Shown piece after piece: positions 21,301 through 27,100 of a DNA stretch of 64,000 nt. The first letter of the stretch is position 1. Each line of letters begins with the position of its first letter. Source of the DNA: Chitinophaga nivalis (GTDB lineage: Bacteria; Bacteroidota; Bacteroidia; Chitinophagales; Chitinophagaceae). The stretch is from NCBI RefSeq assembly GCF_025989125.1, contig NZ_JAPDNR010000001.1:5320087-5384086 (forward strand), written 5' to 3'. The translations under genes were made by a program, and so were the position numbers. The notes under the pieces were generated by a model. That model did not search any database. It was not told the origin of the DNA and saw nothing but the letters and a program-made list of their open reading frames with translations.

Positions 21301-22266
21301 TTCCGTTGCATTATCTGCCAGTAAAGCCGTTACCGGTATATCCAGTGCTGCCTGCAACTGATCTGCCAGACCAGCCGGGCCACCCGCCAATAAAATCTGA
21401 TGGCGGCTATCGGGGTTTTCCTTTGCCGGGCTAACTGGTAATACTTCTTCCCAGTTATAAGTATACAAACGGGTACGGCTATCCGCTTTTGTAAACAAAT
21501 CAACAGGGAGTGTCGCAAAATCGGTGATACGCACCAATACCTCGCCCTGTTCGTTCAACAAATCAATATCATAACGGGTTATCGCACTGCCGTTGTTATC
21601 GCTGCGCTTCCGGACATAACTCCACACCGTTGCCGGCAAATCCTGATAAATAGTAACTTCTCCGGCACTGTAGGGAACCGATAACGCGGGTGTGCCTTTT
21701 GCCATATGTATGCCGATACATGTTTGCAAAGCACTGTCCAATATACCAGGAGGCAGGCGATAGCCCGCTTCTACCGGTAACGCAATCCGCGACAAAGCAG
21801 TCGTATCATTGTAATAAAGCGTTTGAATGCCCTGAAAGCCGGGACCATAATGCAGGCCCAGTGTAGCAAACAGTTCATAACAGGCCGCACCATCTTTCTC
21901 TGCTGTCAGTTGCTGCCGGATAGCCGCCAGGTCCTGATTCGCCGGCACTGTCAGTTTTGCTGTGCTGAGTCGTCCCTGGCTATGCACATGTGCCGTGGCC
22001 CCTTCCAGGGTATACACCTTGAAACCGGTTTCTTCACCGGCTATTTCAAAGCCGGTATATACTTTCGTAGCCGTGTCTCTGATCTGCAATGCAGCAGGCC
22101 AGGTAATATCTTTTATCCGGGTAACCTGCTCCTGTCTCAGATGCGTCGCTCCCGCGGCGGCCAACTCTAAATAAGCTACACCAGGCAGTACTTTTTCTGT
22201 GCCTATCCGGTGGTCTGTTAAAAAAGATTCCTGACCTGTATAGATGCTTATAAATTGTTGTTTCAT
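5380..22266 (-). CDS. trans-AT polyketide synthase, second subunit (5628 aa, modules 5b to 9a)
   Basis: Multimodular AT-less PKS. Order: DH-KR-ACP (rest of module 5); KS-DH-KR-ACP (module 6, Cys about 990); KS-ACP-ACP (module 7, Cys about 2424); KS-MT-ACP (module 8, Cys about 3342, SAM motif near 3968); KS-DH-KR (module 9, Cys about 4470). The KSs carry DTMCSSS (modules 6 and 7) or DTACSSS (8 and 9) and keep both catalytic histidines. All three DHs keep the first-motif His (for example TDHRIGTEKVLPG at about residue 19) and the DSALQ motif. The KRs of modules 5 and 6 have GQADYAA plus Asn; the last KR has the GNYSAGC variant common in trans-AT lines. The protein begins inside the DH fold, whose first strand (HPLLH) ends the preceding protein. 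It ends after a KR and overlaps the next gene by 4 nt; the matching methyltransferase and ACP are there. ATG start; the 31-nt gap to the upstream gene has an A-rich leader and no clear Shine-Dalgarno. Confidence 0.96.
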   Translation of the reverse strand: MKQQFISIYTGQESFLTDHRIGTEKVLPGVAYLELAAAGATHLRQEQVTRIKDITWPAALQIRDTATKVYTGFEIAGEETGFKVYTLEGATAHVHSQGRLSTAKLTVPANQDLAAIRQQLTAEKDGAACYELFATLGLHYGPGFQGIQTLYYNDTTALSRIALPVEAGYRLPPGILDSALQTCIGIHMAKGTPALSVPYSAGEVTIYQDLPATVWSYVRKRSDNNGSAITRYDIDLLNEQGEVLVRITDFATLPVDLFTKADSRTRLYTYNWEEVLPVSPAKENPDSRHQILLAGGPAGLADQLQAALDIPVTALLADNATEYFIRVWEIVKAELQTKTNTHIIVLGSHADYVEYGLITGLLQTAALEHPGISGKVISVEALSLHAITDLTAILEAELYTTDTQVRYAAGKRSVKRVKAASLTEEGVAVKTGGVYLITGGVGGLGKIFATHLSQTAGTKLVLTGRSELTAAHAAFVASLPDAVYHRCDVGNKAEVAALIAMIKTRYQQLDGIIHSAGVVRDSLMGNKQIDNIREVLSAKIAGTYNLDECTKGEALDFMVYCSSVAAIAGNVGQADYAAGNAYQDHYAAYRQDKQSKGERQGKTLSINWPLWKEGGMQLEAVHENYLAQQWDILPLPSADGLAAFTTLLRSGLSQGIVLYGKSERVSAVLQAVTDTSATKPASPSLQVAAEALLKPAAIRFLQDILSAALKIPLNKLDPDVAFERYGIDSVIITQLTGLLDQSFDRIPRTLFFEYQTLSALADYFVTFHAARLQVLTGLQPADPIQPEVNNQPQPVVVAVPAREETAASSLSEDIAIIGLSGRYPGAKNIAAFWEVLKAGKDCITEIPEERWPIAGFYDAEKGSAGKSYSKWGGFIADVDKFDPLFFNISPREAELMDPQERLFLETVWETIEDAGYTRTGVSGTINGKAVLGDKVGVYVGVMYEEYPLFGIEEKRKGHAVSPSGSPASIANRVSYYFNFHGPSMAVDTMCSSSLTAIHLACESIHNGHCEQAIAGGVNVSIHPNKYLALSQGHFMSAIGRCESFGAGGEGYVPGEGVGAVLLKRLSSAIAAGDHIYGVIKGTAINHGGKTNGYAVPNPKAQAAVIKAAMDRAGVQAADFSYIEAHGTGTSLGDPIEIAGLSQAFATTQLQYCSIGSVKSNIGHCESAAGISGLTKVLLQLKHQQLVPSLHAATLNPNIDFAGSPFKVQQQLEAWTTIDNKPRLAGISSFGAGGSNAHLIVAAYQPATTTVYSSTAPVIMVLSARDTDRLREQVTNLKDYLEQHPESNPYEIAYTLQTGREEMEERVAFIVKTPAFFINQLTDYLAGKKHDYFTGNTETAPAGFLLEGEAGHAYITTAIKCRESASLAQLWVKGVHIDWRLLYGGHLPNRISLPVYPFARERYWIAVAAEPESFAANGHHQLHPLLHYNSSTLRVQEFTSIYTGKELFLSDHQVGTEKILPGAAQVELARAAGSYAAEVPVTRFSAINWLSPVKVNGTPVTVHISLTAAGEDIAYEIYSREATATKIYSRGKMHTTVQEPPAAQHPDSIRQRLPLVKDGPDCYDLFKTVGLNYGTSFRGIETIYYSETAALSRIVLTPAAGYSLIPGVLDSALQTCIGLSLDEKVLGLALPYSVGELIIYQDLPATVWSYVRKSSQEKINSNGTGYDIDLLGEQGEVLVQIKDFVTLPVNRTEQPATPAVTRLYTHRWEENPAASPAVNRTDTSRHILLAGGSAELAGQLQTVLQVPVTALSTTDSTDYFIQVLEMVQTKLKARTKAHFIVVCSNADYVAGGFVSGLLQTAVLEYPGVSGKVIGVAELSLSTLTKILEAELYTTDTQVRYVAGKREVKKAKEIPAAAPAPDDMHIKPDGVYLITGGAGGLGKIFATHLSRTAGTKLILTGRSELTVAQAAFVAALPDASYHRCDVSNKAEVADLISHIKTQYQKLDGIIHSAGVVRDSLIVNKQTATIKEVLSAKIAGTTNLDECTKDEPLDFMVFFSSIASVLGNVGQADYAAANAWQDHYALYRHEKQLSGERQGKTLSMSWPLWKEGGMQLDADSERYLEQQWGLQPLSTAAGLQAFDTLLGGDAGQVMIVYGKPAATASLFEQAVKQTTPVSGEAAQASLKPVAIQYLRTLLSRELKLPAGKLDPKAPLERYGIDSVMITRLTNLLGEVFAGISGTLFFEYQTVEELAGSLVADHPDTLRKLAGETISAGHNIAGDIHQQQGTRFRPLPAKTATDTSAFEPEDIAIIGLSGRYPGAANVTEFWENLKAGKDSITEIPADRWQITGFYDAEKGTAGKSYSKWGGFLQDIDKFDPLFFNISPREAGLMDPQERLFLQTVWETMEDAGYTSEALQGRKDRLPGEPPARVGVYVGVMYEEYQLFGAEERLKGNFITPAGSPASIANRVSYCFNFQGPSIAVDTMCSSSLTAIHLACKDLQTGDTAVAIAGGVNLSVHPNKYLLLSQGKFVSGKGRCESFGAGGEGYVPGEGVGAVLLKKLSQAEADGDRIYGVIKGTAINHGGKTNGYTVPNPQAQAAVIKAAINKAGVATKDISYIEAHGTGTSLGDPIEITGLTKAFATEEKQYCSIGSVKSNIGHGESAAGISGLTKILLQLKHQQLVPSLHAATLNPVIDFANSPFKVQQQLAAWPTADNKPRVAGISAFGAGGSNAHLIVAEYQPRLKPAYTSDDPVIILLSAKNAERLKKQVQQLAGFLETQPHTNLYDIAYTLQIGRQPMDERLAFIVKDKAELAAQLHNYLSGTPGDIFTGNTREEKQDFLPDDNAGQAYIDQALKEKALEQLIRWWVKGTDIDWHLLYEEHTPDRISLPTYPFARKRYWFDHKEQRTDSRPAQPATVSATTAIQLAELIKTAEMFNHPVEIAGMQKKVALTNVLEAVTVTNPLIASETPDPMQNNIQVEQDNRLMEMIASNEVHAQLETLLKNTLYIEEDINGELTFQELGLDSILGVELIKSINEQFGCSFSATTLYDYPTLHLLAGHITAQQSFAPVQEATVQRAPVVATRVVLDSIATAQPVSAPVPDKKPAREATEAKILSQLKKMLGETLYLDEEMDENLSFQELGLDSILGVELIKSINEQFGLQLPATKLYDYPALKELTAYIANQLPAEQVAATLPVFREEPQQPLPPAEPAPIVAVPQVKATREEPVAVATTTEKIAIVGMSGRYPKAGNLRVYWDNIATGTDCVTTIAKDRWDVERYYKADGEKTGDVYSKWLGAVDDIDKFDPLFFNIPPAEAEMMDPQHRIFLEECWKALEDAGYRRSQLDGMKCGTYVGIMGSEYGNLMLKSGIALNQAQSMTGTAHSIFAARMSYLLNLKGPAIAIDTACSSSLVAIHLACQALLQKETDMALAGGVSLYLGVESYQQMCAAGMLSKEGKCKTFDNSADGFVPGEGAGVVVLKRLSDAIRDGDDIKGVILGSGINQDGKTNGITAPSVSAQTALLKDIYTRYAINPETISYVETHGTGTKLGDPVEVEALTNAFNAFTDKSSYCGIGSVKSNLGHTSAAAGVAGLEKILLQFKHKKLAPSIHYREENEHLRLSASPFYVVTALQDWTVAPATRRRAALSSFGFSGTNAHLVLEEYPAVLPAQTAGLPVLIVLSARNTARLKAQAQELKDFLLATPDVMPEAVAYTLQVGREPMEERLALLAKDTAAIIRGLSDYLSEKTADLFVGNTRKEKPAISLTGESGRAYITSAVKNRELGALAELWVKGVNISWELLYGAGKPPKISLPTYSFARERYWVPANPAAVSSAHREPTVADSKASVATLQEPEPLIYKNDEAGEAAFKAICGKGLLQVLLELGVATRQTAGQSLDELRKALDIEDKYARLFTAFILELEALGYVNITAEGLHIPAAVREVAATFRLEVALQELVKDRIAYAPHVNLVKACLTALSGILTGKTRATDVIFPDGSLELVSGIYKGNYLSDYFNELLANIVRDTVADMTKELKPGEKVRILEVGAGTGGTSEVIFKKLIPYKTQVEYVYTDLSKSFLFHAESTYKNLAPYLVTALLNIEQPPHRQGFSVADFDIVIGANVVHATRDITSSLLNIKNLLKKDGILLLNEIASRELFATLTFGLLDGWGLYEDTAIRLAGSPGLSAESWQQVLTTAGYEQTQSFPANNTLSQQIIRSRSNGIIQAVPATAVPVSTPATQVKVAAPAQDNGWLTEQLLNIAADTIKLPKKEFDIDEQFSDYGFDSILGTTLVRNINELLQITLKPTDIFNYPNIRQLAGYIGETFREELFPDTQNKELVDAGIVQPEVVVPTITFTEKPTVAVKETRTTAPAQVNDIAIVGISGQFGSAGDIAAYWEALKEGRSVIEEVPADRWDAREYFSTDRNEPGKTYSKWGGFLRDIDKFDPLFFRISGSEAEVMDPQQRLFLEHCWKAIEDAGISPQQLRSGRCGVYAGASQGDYITNTLDSTEASAMWGNSSAILASRISYLLDLKGPAISIDTACSSSLVAIDLGCASLQRGDTDVILAGGISIMTSSGFYVVASRAEMLSPNGKCYAFDKRADGFVPGEGAGVVILKRLADAERDGDHIYGVIKGSLTNQDGTSNGITAPSVVSQMNLEKEVYAKFNINPETISYVEAHGTGTSLGDPIEFDALTASFSYYTKKKQYCGLGSVKTNIGHTLMAAGVSGVIKVLLALKYKQLPPTLNYEECNPLIDLANSPFKIQDKLEDWVTTDNAPRRAAISSFGYSGTNAHLIIEEYQPSPRQPYVGTAPAIVVLSAKSADRLKAQVLNLKNFLTIHPDLQLYDVAYTLQTGREAMEERLAFIVTDKATLLTKLSDYLAGKPGDWLTGNTRKDKPEFLSKSGAGQAYIQYAITNRESASLAQLWVKGTSIDWHLLYPDNTPQRISLPAYPFARERYWATNKTITTPVSVGYHQLHPLLHRNESDFSKQLYTSTYTGQESFLKDHQVGADKVLPGVAYLEMAREAGARSTRRKITQLKDIIWLAPIRVNGTPETVHIRLQAEADDAAYEVYTQNSGREKIHCQGKISTELQSVPVNVAPATILERLYQVREGAACYAAFKEIGLHYGTSFQGLQMLYYGEQEALSRITLSAQDGYVLNPGILDSALQTCIGLHPGKQTAALSLPFSIGTMTIYQDIPATVWCYVRTNKTATGNNGATCYDIDLLGEQGEVLLAIKDFVILPLDKTVEANKITPGNHTNGKAATELLYVPFWERATATANAWTPAAGEHLIITGDAPDSLVADLKNILTAKYGKATVVKTLTTIPTDITAIYLLQGLSAAAADHSLSNGFERRELSVFNTIKKLLAAGYGDKKISVNVFTCQTQQVLPADTIQAAGSGIIGLTGALAKEQPLWQIRTIDLDTTAITPADLEKAIQAPYDKSDTLISYRNGYFYQRSLYPLTLSATQPEKFRHQGVYVMLGGAGGLGKVTTAYLVEQYQAQVIWLGRRPLDATIMAAQDEIAQLGVRPLYISCDANNEAAMRNAYQEIKQSYPAIHGIFHTAIVLHDMLLKNMQEADFLQSFSPKSLGSHHLIAAFKEEPLDFICFYSSAQSQFNNAGQGNYSAGCTYKDSYAGSLQQQMPAPVSIINWGYWGEAGIVASHEYRDTMASMGIDSISREEGMQVLETVLANKLHQVVTIKFNQV
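9500..12760 (-). other. PKS module 8: KS-MT-ACP
   Basis: KS8 Cys is at 12241-12243. The C-methyltransferase spans about 10925-9830 with VGAGTGGTSEV near 10365. ACP Ser is near 9630 in YGFDSILG. An alpha-methyl beta-keto unit is predicted. Confidence 0.87.
12890..15540 (-). other. PKS module 7: KS-ACP-ACP
   Basis: KS7 Cys is at 14995-14997 (DTMCSSS). A long linker of low homology and two tandem ACPs follow (serines near 13379 and 13022, both GLDSILGVELI). No reductive domain; a beta-keto intermediate is expected. Confidence 0.85.
15600..19835 (-). other. PKS module 6: KS-DH-KR-ACP
   Basis: KS6 Cys is at 19297-19299. The DH has SDHQVGTEKILPG and DSALQ; the KR has GGAGGLGKI; ACP Ser is at 15790-15792 in YGIDSVM. 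It is the third consecutive dehydrating module, so modules 4-6 together would give a triene. KS6 is nearly identical in DNA to KS5 over parts of its length. Confidence 0.87.
19538..19680 (-). repeat. Long near-identical repeat, copy 1 (module 6 KS)
   Basis: 143 nt that match 23883-24025 with one difference (Glu versus Asp in the encoded PREAE/PRDAE). A second block, 18737-18816 versus 23082-23161, is identical over 80 nt at the same offset of 4345 nt, so the two KS genes align without gaps between the blocks. Confidence 0.9.
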
Positions 22267-24180
22267 TGTTTGTTTTATTTAGAACTTATGTACCTGGTTA
22301 TGCCTGTGTAACAGGAGAAAGCGGATGCGTTTCCTGAAAATGTAATAGCGGATGTAATTTCCCGTTGCCGTTTAAAGACCGCGGTGCTTCCGGCTCCGGT
22401 ATCCAGTACCGTTCCCGGGCAAAAGGATACGTGGGCAAACTGATTTTCCGGGGTAGTTGTCTGTCGTAGAGCTGGTGCCAGCCGATGTTGACACCTTTCA
22501 CCCAAAGCCGGGCCAGTGCCGCATATTCTCTATGTGCCATGGCATGATTGATATAAGCTTGTCCGGCGCCTCCCTCCGGTGCAAAATCCAGCTTTACTTT
22601 TTTGATATTGGCCGTCAGCAACCGGTCTGTTTTTCCTTGCTGATAATCTGTTAATCCGGCTATTACTGTTGCCTTATCCTGTGCCAGTATAACCAATCGT
22701 TCTTCCATCGGCTCCCGGCCTGTTTGCAGCATGTAAGCCACTTCATACAGGTTACTGTCCGGGTGCTGTTCCAGGTAATCTTTCAGATTGGTGACCTGTT
22801 CCCGCAACCGATCGGTATCCCGGGCAGACAACACAATGATAGCTGGTGCAGAGCTGGTGTAGGTGGTGGTGGTTGCCGGCTGATATTCTGCTACGATGAG
22901 ATGTGCATTACTACCACCCGCCCCGAAGCTGCTGATACCAGCAATTCGTGGCTTATTATCGGTGGTCGTCCAGGCTTCCAGCTGTTGCTGTACTTTAAAC
23001 GGACTGCCCGCAAAATCTATATTCGGATTTAAAGTAGCTGCATGCAGCGAAGGCACTAATTGCTGATGTTTTAATTGTAGTAATACTTTCGTCAGCCCGG
23101 ATATACCTGCTGCCGATTCGCAATGCCCGATGTTCGACTTCACCGAACCGATGCTGCAATATTGTTGTTGTGTGGTGGCAAATGCCTGATTCAATCCGGC
23201 TATCTCTATCGGGTCGCCCAGGCTGGTACCGGTGCCATGTGCTTCGATGTAACTAAAGTCTGCCGCCTGTACCCCTGCACGATTCATCGCCGCTTTAATA
23301 ACAGCCGCCTGTGCTTTGGGATTAGGTACGGCATAACCATTCGTTTTACCACCGTGGTTGATCGCTGTTCCTTTAATCACGCCATAGATCTGATCTCCAT
23401 CCGCGATGGCTTCACTTAATCTTTTTAAGAGTACGGCGCCTACGCCTTCACCGGGTACATACCCTTCTCCTCCGGCGCCGAAGCTTTCACAGCGGCCGGA
23501 TGCCGATACAAAACGTCCCTGGCTCAAAGACAGGTATTTATTGGGATGAATACTGATATTCACGCCTCCGGCAATCGCCTGCTCACAGTGGCCATTACGG
23601 ATGCTCTCACAAGCCAGATGGATGGCTGTCAATGACGAAGAACACATCGTATCTACCGCCATGCTGGGGCCGTGGAAATTGAAGCAATAAGAAACCCGGT
23701 TGGCAATACTGCCCGGGCTACTACCGGGAATGAGGGGTTGGCCATTCCGTTTTTCTGCGGTTCCCAACAATTGGTATTCTTCATACATCACGCCTACATA
23801 TACCCCTACTTTATCACCCAGCGCTGATTTTCCGCTAGCGGTATCCGATATGCCTGTTCGGGTATACCCGGCATCTTCTATGGTTTCCCATACCGTTTCC
23901 AGGAACAATCTTTCCTGCGGGTCCATCAATTCGGCATCCCGCGGCGATATATTAAAAAATAACGGATCAAATTTATCTACGTCTGCTATAAAGCCACCCC
24001 ATTTGCTGTAGCTCTTACCGGCACTTCTTTTTTCGGCATCGTAAAAACCGGCGATGGGCCAACGTTCTGCGGGGATTTCTGTAATGCAGTCCTGGCCTGC
24101 TTTCAGCACTTCCCAGAAGGCCGCGATGTTTTTCGCGCCCGGATAACGGCCACTCAGGCCGATGATCGCAATATCTTCAG
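19930..24180 (-). other. PKS module 5, split over two proteins: KS // DH-KR-ACP
   Basis: KS5 (Cys 23642-23644) ends the first subunit after HPLLH plus 14 residues (stop 22298). The second subunit starts at 22266 with the part of the DH that carries the catalytic His. KR motif GGVGGLGKI; ACP Ser at 20080-20082 in YGIDSVI. A double bond is predicted if the two proteins dock. Confidence 0.87.
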
Positions 24181-27100
24181 GCAATGGTACTGCCGGAGCT
24201 GCCTGCCGAACCGGTAACGTCGTAAAACGTTGCCGCTGGTGAGGGATAACATCCGGTAATACTTTATCCAGCCCTGTTAATGCCTGCAACCGGGCCGGAT
24301 GCGCAGCCACAAAATAGTCTGCCAGTGCATCCAGTGTCTGGTATTCAAAAAACAAGGTGCGCGGAATCCGGTCGAATGACGCATCCAGGCGGTTCGTCAG
24401 CCGGGTGATCAACATGGAATCTATACCATAGTGTTCCAATGCCACCGCTGGTTCCAGCTGGTCTGCCGGTATTTTGAGTTCTGCAGATAATACGGTTTGC
24501 AGGAAACGAATAGCCGCCGGTTTCAACCCCGACTGTGTGGTTGCCTTCATCGGCGCTATTACCGGCACTGTTGCTACCGGATCCATTACGCCTTGCAATA
24601 ATTCCGGTAACCGGTGGGCCTGGCCATACAACACAATTCCCTGAGATAAGCCACTGCGAAGCAAGGTGGTAAACGCTGCCATCCCATCTGCCGAAGGCAT
24701 GGGTAACAGCCCCCATTGTTTCTCCATGAATGTTATCCGTGCCGGATCTACCTGCATACCGCCTTCTTCCCATAATGGCCAGTTGATGCTCAGTGTTTTC
24801 CCTTGTCGTTCTCCTTTCAACTGTAGTTCCTGCCGGTAAGCGGCATAGTGATCCTGGTAAGCATTGCCGGCCGCATAATCCGCCTGCCCTGCATTACCAA
24901 TGACGGCTGATACCGATGAACAAAATACCAGGAAGTCCAGGTTTTCTCCTTTCGTACATTCGTCGAGGTTATACGTGCCGGCGATCTTAGCGGCCAATAC
25001 TGCCTGTATGTTATCCAGTTGTTTATTGCCGATCAAACTATCCCGCACCACACCTGCACTGTGAATGATACCATCCAGTTGCTGATAACGTGTTTTGATC
25101 ATCGCTATCAGCGCCGTTACTTCTGCTTTGTTGCTCACATCACATGGGTGATAGATCGCATCCGGCAATGAGGCCACAAAGGCGGCATTGGCTGCTGTCA
25201 GCTCACTGCGGCCCGTCAGGATCAGCTTTGTGCCCGCCGTCTGACTCAGGTGGGTGGCGAAGATTTTCCCTACCCCACCGGCGCCACCTGTGATCAGGTA
25301 TACGCCACCTGCTTTGATCCCTGCTCCATCGTCTGTCAGGCTGGCTGTTTTTGCCCGCTTTACCGCCCGTTTTCCGGCTTCATAACGTACCTGCGTATCC
25401 GTAGTATATAATTCGGCTGCCAGGATCGTTGTAAGGTCTGTTATCGCATCTTGCGATAATTCGTCCACACTGATCACCTTCCCGCTGATGCCCGGATACT
25501 CCAACGTAGCGGTTTGTAATAAGCCAGCTACACATCCGTATTGCACGTAGCCGGTATGACTGCCCACTACGATCAGATGGGTATTTGATTTCGTTTGTAA
25601 GATCGCTTTCACCTTTTCCCATACCTCAATAAAGTAAGCCGCTGCGTCAGCTGCCTGCAAAGCAATGACCGGTACTTCCAAGGCAGCCTGCAACTGTACT
25701 GCCAGCTCCGCGGAGCCACCTGCCAATAAAATCTGGTGCTGACTGTAGGTGGTTTCCTTTGGCAGCACAACTGGTAAGGCATCTTCCCAGCTATAGGTAT
25801 ACAAACCCATACGGCTATCCGCTTTTTCCTGCAGCCCGATGGGTAACGTCACAAAATCAGTGATACGCACCAATACTTCGCCCGCATCCCCCAGGATATC
25901 TATATCATAACTGGTCACTACACTTTCCGGATGATCACTACGCTTCCGGACATAACTCCACACCGTAGCCGGCAAATCCTGATATATCGCCACTTCCCCG
26001 GCACTGTAAGGCAGCGACAAGGCGGCTGCTCCCTGATGGAGCTGCAGGCCAATAATTGTTTGTAAAGCACTGTCCAATACTCCGGGCGACAGCTGATAGC
26101 CCGCTGCTACCGGTAAAGTAATCCGGGACAAAGCTGCTGTTTCATTATAATACAGCTTGTTTATTCCCTGAAATCCAGGACCATATTGCAGTCCAAGGGT
26201 GGTAAATATTTCATAACAGGCTACCCCGTCTTTTTCGTTTGTCATCCGGTTCCGGATGGCAGTCAGGTCCTGATTTACCGGCGCTGACAATAAGGTGGTA
26301 CTGAGCCGGCCTTCACTATGCACCTGTTCCTGCTCACCTGCTCCTGTGTACACCCTGAACCGGGTATCTTCCCCGGCAACATAAAAACCGGTATATACTT
26401 TTGTAGCGGTATCTTTTAGTTGCAATGCAGCAGGCCAGGTAACATCCTGCAGCCGGGTTACCTTTTGGTGCAGGCTCCGCGTTCCTCCTTCCCTGGCCAG
26501 CTCCAGATAAGCTACACCCGGAAATACTTTTGCGGATTGTACCTGATGATCTGCCAGGAAAGTTTCGTTGCCGGTAAATACACTTGTATATTTTTGTGCT
26601 GTCAGGTCAGATTCATTCGCATGCAGCAATGGATGCAACTGGTGCAGGGTAACCACACCTCCTGCCGGTACGGCATCGATCCAATAACGTTCACGGGCAA
26701 ACGGATAAGTGGGTAAACTGATTTTACCCGGTTTGCCGGCGGCGTACAACCCTTCCCAGGGAATCTCCGCACCTTTTACCCATAACTGCGCCAGGGTGTT
26801 CAGCTCCCCGTTTCGGAGTAAGGTGTTGAGCGCCGCCTCTGCTACTTCTTCCGTCAGCGAGTTGCCAGGCTTATCTTTGCGGGTATGACCAATAAATACG
26901 TTACTGTCTTTTCCTGCCAGATAATCAGCCAGGTGATTGATGATCGTAGCCATATCGTTTGCCTGGAAAGCCAGTCGTTCTTCCATCGGCTCCCTGCCTG
27001 TCTGTAAGGTATAGGCTACTTCTTCCGGTGTAATGTGCTGTGCTGTTAACAGGTAATCTTTCAGCGCCTGCACCTGTGCTTTCAACCGGGCTGTATTACG

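Noticed and set aside
22266..22298. Frameshift or sequencing error as cause of the split PKS gene
   Set aside because: There is a true stop, a 31-nt A-rich leader and an ATG, and the joined frames are not explained by a single-base change. Still listed as something to confirm.
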